DNA from: a virus
Strand: one strand, 5' to 3'
Virus record (IMG/VR): IMGVR_UViG_3300031673_016581
Coordinates: 1 to 45,797 of that record
Length of the DNA: 45,797 bases
The position numbers and the translations under genes are program-made. Positions 29,673 through 40,600 of the stretch are shown piece by piece. Position 1 is the stretch's first letter, and each line of letters opens with the position of its first letter. Below the pieces are notes generated by a model. The model saw only the letters and a program-made list of their open reading frames with translations, did not search any database and was not told the origin of the DNA.

Positions 29673-29843
29673 GCCTGCCGACGCTCATTCTCAAAACTGG
29701 ATTTCACTTTTCTCTTACCTCTTTTGCTCCCCAATGCTGTCAACCAGCTCCTTACCCATTCCGATTCCTATAAGGATGTGCGTGTGTACACTCATTGTAT
29801 GATGTATAATAGGTGTATCATAAAACTTTGAGGTGACGCGCCT
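29673..29843 (+). promoter_or_regulatory. Intergenic region with promoter P4
   Basis: The main replication-to-virion boundary. GATGTGC (29775-29781, in ATAAGGATGTGC) and TATAAT (29805-29810) are 30 nt apart as in P1-P3, with the palindrome GTGTACAC between them and AGGTGTAT after the box. A pyrimidine-rich stretch (29694-29730) lies upstream; I see no clear terminator there. GAGGTG at 29829-29834 serves the TTG start. This should drive the virion genes. Confidence 0.65.
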
Positions 29844-30131
29844 TTGTACGAAGGCGCTGCCAAATATCTTGAGGAGGTTAGTGCTATAGCCAATAAAAAG
29901 TACAGTGAATTGACTCCTGCCGACAAGGCGAAGAGGCGTGAGTATGCTAAGGACCGCCGACATCGCATCAACGACGCAGCGAGGAAAGCTGGTGTCATTG
30001 GCGCACCACGGCCTAAGATGTCCGATACGGAGCGGAAGGCGAAGAGAAAGACGTATCAGAAGGCGTACCGGAAAACTGTGGTTGCGCAGGCCCGGGCTTA
30101 TCGACAGCTCCAAGCCGAAGGAAAGGCTTAA
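29844..30131 (+). CDS. Small lysine/arginine-rich protein
   Basis: A 95-residue very basic protein from TTG 29844. About a third of residues are K or R, in helices with tyrosine (REYAKDRRHR, KRKTYQKAYRK). It looks like a nucleic-acid packing or nucleoid-type protein. As first gene of the virion unit it could condense viral DNA. No family match recognised. Confidence 0.6.
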   Translation: MYEGAAKYLEEVSAIANKKYSELTPADKAKRREYAKDRRHRINDAARKAGVIGAPRPKMSDTERKAKRKTYQKAYRKTVVAQARAYRQLQAEGKA

Positions 30132-30183
30132 TACACCTTTGGCTTTTCTGTCAAAAAGAATAATACAAGGAGGTTATCCATAG

Positions 30184-30408
30184 ATGATTGGTAGTGTAAT
30201 TGGTGCATTGGTGGTTGGTCTGATAGGCGTTTTCGCCATCGTGATATCTCAGGGTATCATATCCGGCCAGACTACTACTGGATGGCCTACGGTCCTCACA
30301 TCGATTATGACCAACATCTCCCCAGTGATCGGTATAGTGGCCATCATTGCGATGTTTATCATAATTGTGAGGTTAGCGGGAGGCTTTGGAGGCGCCAGCG
30401 GCGTCTAG
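30184..30408 (+). CDS. Candidate major coat protein: 74-residue two-helix membrane protein
   Basis: A 74-residue protein with AAGGAGG before the ATG. Hydrophobic segments at about 4-27 and 43-65 are joined by a polar SGQTTTGWPT turn; the C-terminus is glycine-rich (GGFGGASGV). Size and layout match the coat proteins of spindle-shaped viruses and other membrane-coated virions. Two strong hairpins follow the gene (30400-30469), as often seen after very highly expressed coat genes. Identity is inference from layout and position. Confidence 0.5.
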   Translation: MIGSVIGALVVGLIGVFAIVISQGIISGQTTTGWPTVLTSIMTNISPVIGIVAIIAMFIIIVRLAGGFGGASGV

Positions 30409-30469
30409 TCAATCTATTCGAGACGCCATGACGTAGAAATACGGAGAGGGGACGGCAACGTCCCCTCTC
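30400..30469 (+). terminator. Two strong hairpins after the coat-like gene
   Basis: GGCGTCT/AGACGCC (30400-30406/30421-30427) overlaps the stop codon, and GAGAGGGGACG/CGTCCCCTCTC (30444-30454/30459-30469) is a perfect 11-bp stem with a GCAA tetraloop. No T-run follows, so partial termination or protection of the upstream mRNA end is more likely than full termination. Confidence 0.6.
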
Positions 30470-30487
30470 TGTCTATGGGGAGTGAGT

Positions 30488-31081
30488 ATGCACGGCGCAA
30501 TGGCCTTCTTCGTGTTTGTGTTCATAGCGTGCCAGATAGTGGTTATTTCCATTTCTGGCGGTGGTATGGCTGTTACTGCTCTTACAAGTAGTGTTGATGA
30601 GGATGACGCAACTTTTCCAGTTAGCAGTACTACAGGACTTCTAGGGGCTTCGGTACTCCATCCTGCGTACTTGATAGTGGTCGGAAGCACCCGCGAGGTA
30701 GTCTCTTATGCAGGGCTGACGAGTACTACTATAACTGGTATTACTCGGGGTGTTGCAGACCCTCAGACCGGTGAGCAGTATGAAGCTAGTGAGCATGCTG
30801 TAGGGTCGAAAGTGATGACCACTAATGTGGGCGCTCTCGACAGCTTTGTCGGGTACAATGTAGGTAGTGCCCAAGGCACTGGTGGTTCCATAAGTGTGAT
30901 AGTAGCGTCTGGCCTTGCTGTCCTGCGAAACTTTCCTAGGATGCTGGTATGGGATTATCCCTGGTTCAACAACCAAACGGCTATTCTGCGACTCCTGCTA
31001 CTTTGTCTCAGTGCAGGTTTTATATGGTCGCTATTCATGACGTTCCTTCAACTCGCTCGAGGTATTCTGATTCCATCGTAA
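30488..31081 (+). CDS. Virion-type membrane protein with phage beta domain
   Basis: A 197-residue protein; ATG 30488 has GGGGAGTG upstream (GTG 30482 possible). An N-terminal hydrophobic signal/anchor (residues 4-24) is followed by a beta domain with the pattern TFPVSST-G-I-V-G-E-V-V-SYAGL-T-ITRGVADP-H-GSKV, common in phage tail and fibre proteins. The C-terminus has one or two membrane segments (about 163-190). A membrane-held virion protein fits. Confidence 0.6.
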   Translation: MHGAMAFFVFVFIACQIVVISISGGGMAVTALTSSVDEDDATFPVSSTTGLLGASVLHPAYLIVVGSTREVVSYAGLTSTTITGITRGVADPQTGEQYEASEHAVGSKVMTTNVGALDSFVGYNVGSAQGTGGSISVIVASGLAVLRNFPRMLVWDYPWFNNQTAILRLLLLCLSAGFIWSLFMTFLQLARGILIPS

Positions 31082-31113
31082 CGGAGGTATAAGCGGCAAA
31101 TGGAGGTGCATAC

Positions 31114-31335
31114 GTGGTAGAGTGGGCAACGGTAATAGTCTCAATATGTCTTGCAGGCCTGGTTTACTTCCTCATTAAGGGTATTGGACTAGCACTCAAG
31201 GGCAGAGAGCTGCCGGATGCCGAAGAAGGCGACTATGTTATTAAAGTGGTAGCGAGGATAGGTCACAGAGGCTACTTGGCTGTGATGAGCCGGTACGAGA
31301 GACGTGATAAGAAGCGAGAGGTGGATGGGCCGTAG
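31114..31335 (+). CDS. Small membrane-anchored protein
   Basis: A 73-residue protein from GTG 31114 with GGAGGTG before it. One N-terminal transmembrane helix, then a charged domain ending in basic residues. It overlaps the next gene by 11 bases. Function unknown; location suggests a virion component. Confidence 0.5.
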   Translation: MVEWATVIVSICLAGLVYFLIKGIGLALKGRELPDAEEGDYVIKVVARIGHRGYLAVMSRYERRDKKREVDGP

Positions 31336-32302
31336 GGTACTAGTTGCGGTTCTAGTTGCGACTGTGGTGCTGCTGCTTTGGCCCATAGCGACGCTCGCAA
31401 TTAGTGTCCCGGACGAGGGCCCATACATTATTCAAGTCGACGCTTACAGACACGTCCTTGAAGATGGCGACTTGTTGATACATGGCCGTTACAACTGGCC
31501 GTACGCATCTCCGCCTACTGAGACGATAACCCAGGCTGTGTTCGTGAGGCTTTTGGCTGGTACTACGGAGCTTGCATACTGTGCACCCTATGCCTATTAC
31601 AGTCGTGGCTGGAGCTACGGGTCGTTCTCGATGTACCTGACGGCTGCAGAGGCCTCGGGGTATTGGGAGGACACTCTGACTGTAGATATGCGTGGCAGTC
31701 CTACGCTTACCTGGACGGGTGGTGGCGACTATGTTGTGACCACTACTACAATTAACTGGAGGTCGACTGCAACCGCTGTTGCGACTCGAGCCCTGATGTG
31801 TAGCCACTTAATTTCGTGGGCGACTACTTTGGGTGACTACTGGAGTGTTGCTTTGGTGTCTCAGTACGCGGCCGGTGATAAGTTCTCGTCGTATGGCGAG
31901 GAGTACTTTACTAATGTGATACCGGGTCTGAGGGTTATGGTACCGGACTTGTTTGCAGGCGCCTCGGAGACACCTTCATACGACGATATTACCTATAACA
32001 CTACCGCTGCGGCGACTATGCAGGATAACTGGCCTTTCGATATGGGCGGCATATCTGAGTGGCTGGGTATGCCTAACAATGACGAAGTTCTACGGACCGT
32101 AATAGCGTTCGTGATTATCTTTATTATAGGTATGGCAATGGCACGTCAGGGTATTCCCTCCGGAGCTATCCTCTTTGCGTGCTTTACGCTCTTGTTCGTT
32201 CTTGCTGTACCGGGATTCATCTCAATGATACTGGTGGGAGGCATTATGTTCGTCCTCATTCTGCTGACGGGTATGGTATTTCTCCTGCGGAGGGGTACAT
32301 GA
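31325..32302 (+). CDS. Secreted virion-type protein with C-terminal membrane segments
   Basis: A 325-residue protein from ATG 31325 with AGAGGTGG. Signal peptide at 1-27 (LWPIATLAIS), a large outer domain with serine/threonine and tyrosine-rich beta strands, and three hydrophobic segments in the last 75 residues. The C-terminal membrane hairpin plus signal layout resembles the next gene. It overlaps that gene by ATGA, so both may form one surface complex. Confidence 0.6.
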   Translation: MGRRVLVAVLVATVVLLLWPIATLAISVPDEGPYIIQVDAYRHVLEDGDLLIHGRYNWPYASPPTETITQAVFVRLLAGTTELAYCAPYAYYSRGWSYGSFSMYLTAAEASGYWEDTLTVDMRGSPTLTWTGGGDYVVTTTTINWRSTATAVATRALMCSHLISWATTLGDYWSVALVSQYAAGDKFSSYGEEYFTNVIPGLRVMVPDLFAGASETPSYDDITYNTTAAATMQDNWPFDMGGISEWLGMPNNDEVLRTVIAFVIIFIIGMAMARQGIPSGAILFACFTLLFVLAVPGFISMILVGGIMFVLILLTGMVFLLRRGT

Positions 32303-34641
32303 AGCGTGGTCTCGTGTTGGGCTTGTTTCTCGTGCTGTTGCTGACGGTTCCAGTGGTTGCCGCGACGTATACAGCTCCAGTTACATTGACCGAGGAGGGC
32401 ACGACCGGCTACGACATGTTGCCTGTGTCTGTTGCTGTTGACAACGACAACCTGGTCGACCTAGGTATCATGTCGAGTACGGGTCTTGATACTCGCGTTC
32501 TACAGGGGTCTACAGAGCTTCCTCATATGGTCGTTAATGACTACCTATGGTTCGCGTTGCCTGTAGTTCAAGGCAATCAGTACCCGCTCAAATACACCTT
32601 TGGCAACACCGCATTATCTAGCTTTCCAGTTATCGTTGGTGATGGGGGGTACATTGTCATAACAGACGATGCTGATTTGGAGTTGGACGGTGATTTTGAG
32701 ATTGAGTATGACGGTTGGGTAGACACTACGGCTCCCACGTATCCTAAAGTGGAAGCAACAACTACGGGCTATGACGACTCATCGACCTTAACTCACGTAA
32801 TGGATGTGCCTGCAGGGGCAGAAGAGGGTGACCTACTCATCATAATGGCAGTCTGTTATGGAAGTGCGTCAGCTCCCGTTATTACTTGGCCGAGTGGCTT
32901 CATCAACTTGGACAAGTTCTCGCATAGTACCTATTCTCAGGCGGGAGCTGCGTATAAGTTTGCTACTGGGTCTGAGGGCAGTACCGTTACTACTACATCC
33001 TCGACAATTTCCTACTGCTCGTGGCAGGTATTTAGAATCTCTGGGGCTACAGCTGCACCCGCAATCACAGCTGAGGCAACAGACTATGACTCCAGTCCCA
33101 ATTCAGCTGGCTTGAATCCAAGCGGTTGGAATAAGAGTGTAGGAACGCTATGGATAAGCTTCTTTGCCATGATGAGTGCTCATGACGTAGATTGCTCAGG
33201 GTACCCTAGTGGATATGGTGATGGATTGTATGTAGAAGACCCTGCTGCCAGCTTTACTGCTGTTGGCAGTGCAAGAAAGCAGTCTATTTCAGATTCCGAT
33301 GACCCTGGTGCCTTTACTTTGACAGGAATAGACACCTGGGGAGCATGGACAATTGCAGTGAAGGGTAGTGAGTATCTGGTAAACAAAACGGATTCGTTTA
33401 GCATTATGGTCGGCGATGTTGGGGAGGTGTTGGCCTCTATACCTGGTATTGATATTAGTCAAACCATAACGGGCGGTGGAGTGCTGCTCTATAATGGTAG
33501 TTATATCAGGGCTGGGGAGAAATTCACTAGTATGCCCATGGGTTACATAGACAGTGCTTCAGTTTACCTTACTAAAGTAGGGAGTCCTACAGGTACTGCA
33601 TATGTCAGACTCCGAAAGGTTTCTGATGATTCTGAGATAGGCACTTTCGGAAGCATAGATGCGTCTACTGTAACTGCTGGCACTAATCGGTATGACTTCA
33701 CAACTCCTGTTTTCAATCCGACAGCCCAAGCTGCGAGAGTTACCATTGAGTTCAATGGTGGTAGTGGAGGTGCCTACATCTTTGTTAATACTGCGAATAG
33801 TGACGAGTTAGCTGATGCTCATGTCTGCAGGTATATTAGCTCATGGGATGATACTTTGACCGGATATGATTTGACATTCGAGCTTGATTATAGAGACTGC
33901 ATAGGTAGTGCTACCTCTATAACTGCAGGAGACCACAATGTGAAAGCGGCTGGGGACGGTACCGACATGAAGCTATACATAGATGACGTTGAGAAGGACA
34001 GTGAGACAATAAGGGCAGCCTCTGACAGCGACAATGGTTGGCTTATTTCTGGCTCGTACTTTAATTCTTACACGCACACGACTTCGGATACTTTGAGGCT
34101 GACTTATGAGCCTGATTCTATTATAGTAGACACGACGCTACCCAATGAGGAGTTTCCCGGTACATACGATGGTGCTATAACCTTTGGCTCGAATCCTTCG
34201 AACGTTTCTACAACCCTGGGCGCGCTGCTCCCAGTAGAAACATCGGCGGCAAGTGCGTCCGCGGACGAGACTCAGCCTAGCTTTGTGCCGGATACTGGTG
34301 ATACTACCTGGGTTACTTCGGGCATCGAGGGTGAGAACTTGCCGCTATATGGATTCTTCAAGGGGCTGTTTGCGACCTATCACGAGCAGGGTGGGCCGGA
34401 TATTTCTATGCCACTGTTCTGGAAGGTAGTTGCGGTAATACTTGCGTGGGCCTTTGGTACCGCAGTTCTGGTGACGACTAAACAAGTTGCGTTCGCGTTC
34501 ATTGCGTACGTTGCGGGATTCGCTGTTCCTGCCTACTACATGGGAGGCCTGTTGGACTCTTGGCTTCCTATAGTGTACGGACTAGGTGCTGTGTGTCTCG
34601 CAGCGCTGACCTGGAAGTGGACTAGTAGTTCTATGGCATAA
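32299..34641 (+). CDS. Large surface protein: signal peptide, beta domains, C-terminal membrane segments
   Basis: A 780-residue protein from ATG 32299 (ATGA overlap; a longer frame lies inside the previous gene). Signal peptide at 1-22. Residues 25-130 resemble a DUF2341-like beta domain (TGYDMLPVSV...YPLKYTFGN). A long series of beta sandwich-like parts follows, and the last 80 residues hold three membrane helices. The part encoded by about 32690-34150 is clearly A/T-richer than both ends, suggesting a swapped-in adhesin domain. Likely receptor binding on the virion surface. Confidence 0.6.
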   Translation: MKRGLVLGLFLVLLLTVPVVAATYTAPVTLTEEGTTGYDMLPVSVAVDNDNLVDLGIMSSTGLDTRVLQGSTELPHMVVNDYLWFALPVVQGNQYPLKYTFGNTALSSFPVIVGDGGYIVITDDADLELDGDFEIEYDGWVDTTAPTYPKVEATTTGYDDSSTLTHVMDVPAGAEEGDLLIIMAVCYGSASAPVITWPSGFINLDKFSHSTYSQAGAAYKFATGSEGSTVTTTSSTISYCSWQVFRISGATAAPAITAEATDYDSSPNSAGLNPSGWNKSVGTLWISFFAMMSAHDVDCSGYPSGYGDGLYVEDPAASFTAVGSARKQSISDSDDPGAFTLTGIDTWGAWTIAVKGSEYLVNKTDSFSIMVGDVGEVLASIPGIDISQTITGGGVLLYNGSYIRAGEKFTSMPMGYIDSASVYLTKVGSPTGTAYVRLRKVSDDSEIGTFGSIDASTVTAGTNRYDFTTPVFNPTAQAARVTIEFNGGSGGAYIFVNTANSDELADAHVCRYISSWDDTLTGYDLTFELDYRDCIGSATSITAGDHNVKAAGDGTDMKLYIDDVEKDSETIRAASDSDNGWLISGSYFNSYTHTTSDTLRLTYEPDSIIVDTTLPNEEFPGTYDGAITFGSNPSNVSTTLGALLPVETSAASASADETQPSFVPDTGDTTWVTSGIEGENLPLYGFFKGLFATYHEQGGPDISMPLFWKVVAVILAWAFGTAVLVTTKQVAFAFIAYVAGFAVPAYYMGGLLDSWLPIVYGLGAVCLAALTWKWTSSSMA

Positions 34642-34653
34642 GGAGCATGTAAG

Positions 34654-37600
34654 ATGATTAGACGACACGATTCGCGAGATAACACTTTGCTAGTGCAAAG
34701 TTCTGTGACCTCGACACCTGAGCAGCGACGTCCCGGGATACAAGACGTCGAAGCGCAGGGTGTGCAGGGTGTGCAGGGTCGCGGACCGGGTCGCCCTCAT
34801 GCAGTTCACTGGGACGATGTACTGTCTAGCGCGACAGTTTATGCACAGCAAGGTGTGGACGCAAACGTCCTTGTGCAGCTAATACGAGAGAGCAACCTAC
34901 GGTCTGAGGGAGAGACTGGCTTTGTACTGAGTCAAGTAGTCTCGGCTGAGGTCCTAGACACCCTTACTGCTGAACATCGCAGTTGGTACGACCAACAGAT
35001 TGTAGAGATGACTCGAGTACTTGAGGAGGCTCAGAAGAACGTACAGAAGCGAATAGCGTCCTTGAAGGCACGTGGAGGCTACACATCGTCCGACATTCAA
35101 CGGATTAAGACGAGCGAATACCCCAAGTGGAGTGCGCGGTACAAGACCGCTGATAAGGCTCTTGTCGGACTAGTCGCTAAGGGTGGTAAGGGAGCAGTCG
35201 CGACAGAGCAGGCAGGAGCGTTTGCTAGGATACGAGCCAAAACAGCTGGTGTCGACCTTGGCGACTTGTCGGAGCAAGACGTTGCTCAGTTGAAGCTGGC
35301 GTCGGGTGCCGATGTGTTGAGGCAAGCGGCTGACTTAGGCCTGAGCTCGGGGCAGCTAGCTGCTGCTATAGGCGGTGCGAGAGGAAAGACTCTTGGAACG
35401 CTTCTAGAGTTGGAGCCGTACAAAATTGAGGCCGAAGATGTTCCTGAGGGCGTTCCCGAGGTTATACTACGAGCTACTCCCGAAGAGCTGCACAGGATTG
35501 AGGAGGCTGCGACCTCTGGGGTGTGCGTGGGTGCGATGCGCGCGTACTACACTATTCAAACCTGTCGGGCAGTGTTGCGCGACGGCAGCTTCATATACGT
35601 GGAGGCCTTGAGTGTAGCTGATGCGGAGCAGAAGGCTAAGGATGCCGGATATGATGTTGTGTGGACAACCTGGATGAGCGCCCGACCCTACGACGAGTGG
35701 AAGGGTGCTACAGCTTCCGAGCCTCCTGAGGATGCAGGACCTCTTGCGTCGACGGAGGACCTTCCAGTAACTCCAGAGACTACGTATCGCGCGGAGCCTC
35801 TTCCTATACCCCCGGACACAGAATACGACATACTTCAAGTAGTGGGAGCGGCTCAACGTGGAGAAGTCCCTATGGACGATCTCAAGAGAGTGTTTGGCGC
35901 CGACGTCGTCGAGGCCACACTACAGGGTTGGAACGCACTCTCTCCAGAGTACCAAGAAGTTGTGATGGCTCAGGGTACCGACGTCTTGCGTCAGACTATG
36001 CAAGCCTCGATGCCCTCGGAGTACCAAGAGATTGCAGAGGCCGACGGCTTGGAGGTCGCGATAGCAGCATATAGCAACGCTCTCGAGGCCTCGGAGACAG
36101 CGCAACAGACTATTCAGGACTTTGCAATGGAACGGGGTCTAGCTTCCGACGACCTCGTATCGCTATACTATGCAGGAGTGGGCGTTGACACCCTTCGTCA
36201 AGCATACCCCGGTAACTCAGAGTATTTCGGTAACCTCGAGCGAGTGCTCGATGCGATAGTGTCTACAGTAGAGGTCAAGGAGACTCCTGGAACGTTTTGG
36301 ACTGTTGAAGGTGCTCCCACTCCCGTAACACACGCTCCAGACTATGTGGGTGCGGTGGCCCTAGGTCTTGTTACTGTAGATGACATAGGGCTTCTTGGTT
36401 ACGACTCTCAGGTGTGCACAGGCATTGGCAACGCAGTTAGTGGTATTCAGACAATCGTTGCTAAATTCGATGCGGGAGTACAGTTAACGCCGCATCCCTA
36501 TCCCCTGGGTAGCGGCACGTACGAGGCAACAAATCTTACGCGCGCGGAGATGACAGACTTGACGACTGCTTTTCGGGAAGCTGGCGTGCCGTTCTTCGAT
36601 GCCTCTTCGGAGGTTTCAGAAATCGAACAGGCAGCCCAGGCGTGGCGCGAGGAGTTAACGAGTGAAGATAAGATAAGGGTCGCGAGGGTATTAGTGAGCT
36701 ATCCCGCCTTAGGGCGTCCGCTCGTGAGTCTCCACAGGGCACTGAGCACTCCGACTGCAGGCGAGGCCACAATGTCTAGGATTGCTAACAGCTTGCTCGC
36801 GGCCCCAGTGAGCGCAGTCATGACGCCCTTTGTCAAAGATATGACTGCAGGCGAGCTGCGGGAACAGTTAGGACCTTACGCGACTATCGGTGCCGAGGAC
36901 AAGGAGACTAGCTTCGACATCACAAAGTTTCTCGAGGATAACCCCTACGATGCGCCGTTGCTACTGCGTGGCGGCTTTGCTCCTGAGGAAGTCGAACGGG
37001 CACAAGAGGGTGAGCAAGTTAACACCATGCCGCAGGGTGCTACGCCCTTGGATTGGGTCATTATGGGCGCCGTGGTAGCGTCTTTCGCACTCCCAGGATT
37101 GCGGCACGGAATGATGGCTGTACTCGGTACTAAGGGCCCACTACACTTTGTGACCGCAGGACACTTTTACCGTTCTGCGGCAGCTACAGTCCTGTACCAG
37201 AGCCTAGCTATCGGCGAGACTGCTCTGAAGTGGGGCTTTCCAGTCGGACTGACTGCAGCAGACCTCATTTACTGGAAGGACTGGACGATTGAACAGAAGG
37301 CCATTGCGGGCATATTCACTGGTCTAGCATGGCTACCAGTTGTGGGGACACTGTTCCGAACTGCTAGAACCGGAACTCAGTACGCTAGGGCTGCGTTGTC
37401 TCGAGGCCCTACAGTACCTGGGAGGGCCTTGACAACGGGCTACTACGACCTCTACCCGATACAGGTTCCTCGAAGCTTTTTCGCAGACCTTCCACTGGAG
37501 GTGCGAGTACAGATTCGCACGATAGTGACTAGCAATATGGCCCCGGAGGCCCAGATTAAGGCTATATCTGAATTACTCGAGCCTACGCAAACCGCGCCCG

Positions 37601-40600
37601 CTTTCTTAGAAGTAATGGGGTTGCGAAGTCTCACATCCTACGATGTTCCAGCACAGTTTCATGGGAGCGCTTCGGCAGCCTTCGAGAGTGTACCCGGAAT
37701 GACTCCTGCTAAAGCACAAGCACTTCTGGTCTACCTGAACCGGAACCCAGACGTAACGGTCGGCGGGAGCGTATCCATGGTCGCGAACGGGTTCAGGGGA
37801 ATCGAGCCCCACGACCTCGACATGGTCGTAGCAGGCGACGATGCTCGGGTAGCTCAAGTGCGTAGGGACTTGGATGGCATTCTAGGTTCGGGGGTCTCTA
37901 GGGATGTTAAGAGGCTAGGTCAGTACGCTCCTCCGCCGTATAGTCTTGCGGCGGATATTCCTCTACCCGTAGTAATTGATGGCGTGAGGTTCGTGCCGGC
38001 AGGCGAGCTAGTAGGAAACTTATTGTCGACCGTTGCGTCACCCGGTCTTGAAGGCTGGATGGGTCCGGGTGCTGAGACCTTGCCTCGCAGCGACTTTCCC
38101 GAAGTTAGAGTGGGGACGCACGAGGGCCGAGTTCCTGACTACTACAAGTTGAAGACTTTAGCCAGTCAGATTGCAACACAGTTGGAGTCCCAAGGACACA
38201 CGGCAGAGGCTCAAGCGGTGACAGCACACTTACAGGCCTACGAAGATTGGCTAAGGACCTTCGAGACCGAGGGTCTCGAGACACTTCCACCCAGCGAAGC
38301 GGCCCAACTACGGGCGGACGTCTTGGCGCTCGTACGTGATGCACAGTACCAACTCCTAGAACAGGGTAAGGGTGTTGTGGTATTAGACCCCAAAGGGCGG
38401 TGGGTAGTTGCCGTGGCGGCTTCGCCTGCTAACGAGGTTATGCCGGGTGCCGTGATTATGGCTACGGGGGATATTAGACCCAACATTGAGATGGCTAATA
38501 CCCTCGGTAAGTTCAAGCCAACTGACCAGATGGTGTTCTTGTCGCCTAAGGCTGCCATGACGTATGCTCGTGGTGAGGCACCTGGCCTAAACATCATTCT
38601 CACAGTTCCGTCGGTAGATATCGGGCCGGGAGGCATAGTCAAGGGGCTATTCAGGTACGAGACTGTAGAGCAGGCATTCGGGGGCGAGATGCAAGTAATT
38701 TACGACGAGTTGACGACGAGTGAGGAGTTCCTACCGACACCTAAGACCGCGCTGTCTTACGAGCTCGGCGTCGACACCGGAGTTATTAACATACTCGACT
38801 CCACTACGGGAAGGACCATACCAGCACTTGTTTGGAGGACTCCCGCAGCCGCCGCTAAGGGATTAGCTGCACCCTCTAAGGCGATAGCTTTGACCATGAC
38901 CCACGTAGCTCTTAAGAGTGCTTTGCGCGGGCTACTGAAGCCTCACATGCACGACATAACACTGTCGGAGGTACCGGAAGCCGTGCGCACGGGTCTATTC
39001 TGGTTCGGTGACAAGCCATACGACTTGAGGCTTGCTACGGTAGACGACCTGCAGGGTGTTGCGAGTGTCGAAGTTCAGCGTGCCTTGACTCAAGCCGTCG
39101 AAGCTCTGCAACGTGAAGGGACGGCTTTAACTGAGAGGAACATTCTGAGCAAGGCCCAAGATATTCTTAGTACGGAAGTGGACGCAGCAAGCGTACCCAC
39201 GATGATTACACAGGGTATGCAGACGAGACTCAAGACGTTAGGGCACTCTGATGCTGCTATTGCTAAGATGACGCCCCAAAACGCTTGGGACGTTTTGAAT
39301 GCCGAAGGAGAGCCGTTCGTACCCAGTCCTCCAGAGACCGAGAGTGTTGTAGAGAGTGTCAGGGACTTGGTAAGTGGCTTGGATACTAGGAGTCGTGCCC
39401 TGGTGGTCCGCGAGGCTACGACGGCGTACAGCGAGGCTATGAGGGCGGTCATTGACGAGTGGCAGAGGGGTGTGACATCCTTGCCAGATGCTCGTAAGCG
39501 GCTTTATTACCTTAATCTAGGATTATTGAGTCTGCGTCTCGCAGAGACTGCATTAGCTACGTCGTTACTCACTGCTAGAACGGGCGCGGGCTCGACGCTA
39601 TTTCTACCTACTACGTCTTTGACAGGCACCTCGATAGGAGTCACGTCGGAAGTTGAGTCGATACTGTTTGGTACAACATCGGGAGTGTCTGGACCTGAGA
39701 CGCTCGTAGCGGAAGTTACGTCGCCACTCACTGTACCGACGCTCAGTACCACCCCAATAGGAACTGACGTTACTACGTCGCTACCTACACTACCCACAAC
39801 GTCGCCTACTGTACCTCCAACTTCGCTTGTTACCGGCGGAACGGTGCCGGGCACGCCCGTTTTGACTCCGCCACCTACGTTACCGAAGGGACGTCCTCCA
39901 GTTACGCGGGGTGCTACGGAACAACTGCGAAAGGCGTACGAGCAGGGTGAGCCCATTCTGCTTTGGCGCCAGGGCGAGCTCAGTAACAAGGACGTGTGGA
40001 AGGCAGTATTAGACCCCGAGAACCAGAAGAACTTGCTGACGGTCGTAGGAACTGAGAAGTTACCTGTGGAACCAGCGAAGTATGCTACTGGTCCGGGAAG
40101 TGCGCGTGCAACACTACAGTGGATAGGTACAGGACCCAAGTTTGCAGGCTCCGCTGACCTCGGAATCGTTGACGTCTTTTGGGGTGTGGAGGGTACGAAC
40201 CTGAGATTCAAGGGCAAGGGCCTAGAGACCATTGTGGGTGAGCGCATAGATTCGCCGACGATAGGCATCAGCATTCCCGAGAAGGGTCAGCGAAAGTTCG
40301 GCACAACGTTTGCAGAGGCTCTAGCGTACGAGCCGGTAGACGAGGCCCAGAGAGACTTCATAGAGCAACAGATACAGAAGATGCTCCCGAACATGAGTTC
40401 CGAGGAGATTGCACGAGAAATGAAGGCCGTCAACCTGCCCGAGGAGCGCGCTGGGGAGATACTTTCGTACATCCCTGACCAACAGCGTAACGTCGTGCGC
40501 GCCTTGCTAAAGCCCAAGTACTACACTAAAGTGGGTTCGGGTTTCGAGTTCGCGAAGACCTCAGCACGGCCGGCGTCTTCGGAACTAGTAGCCCAGGTAT

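Noticed and set aside
39507-40274. Long frame on the minus strand (255 codons)
   Set aside because: It lies fully inside the giant gene, has no ribosome site and reflects the threonine/proline repeats of the other strand.
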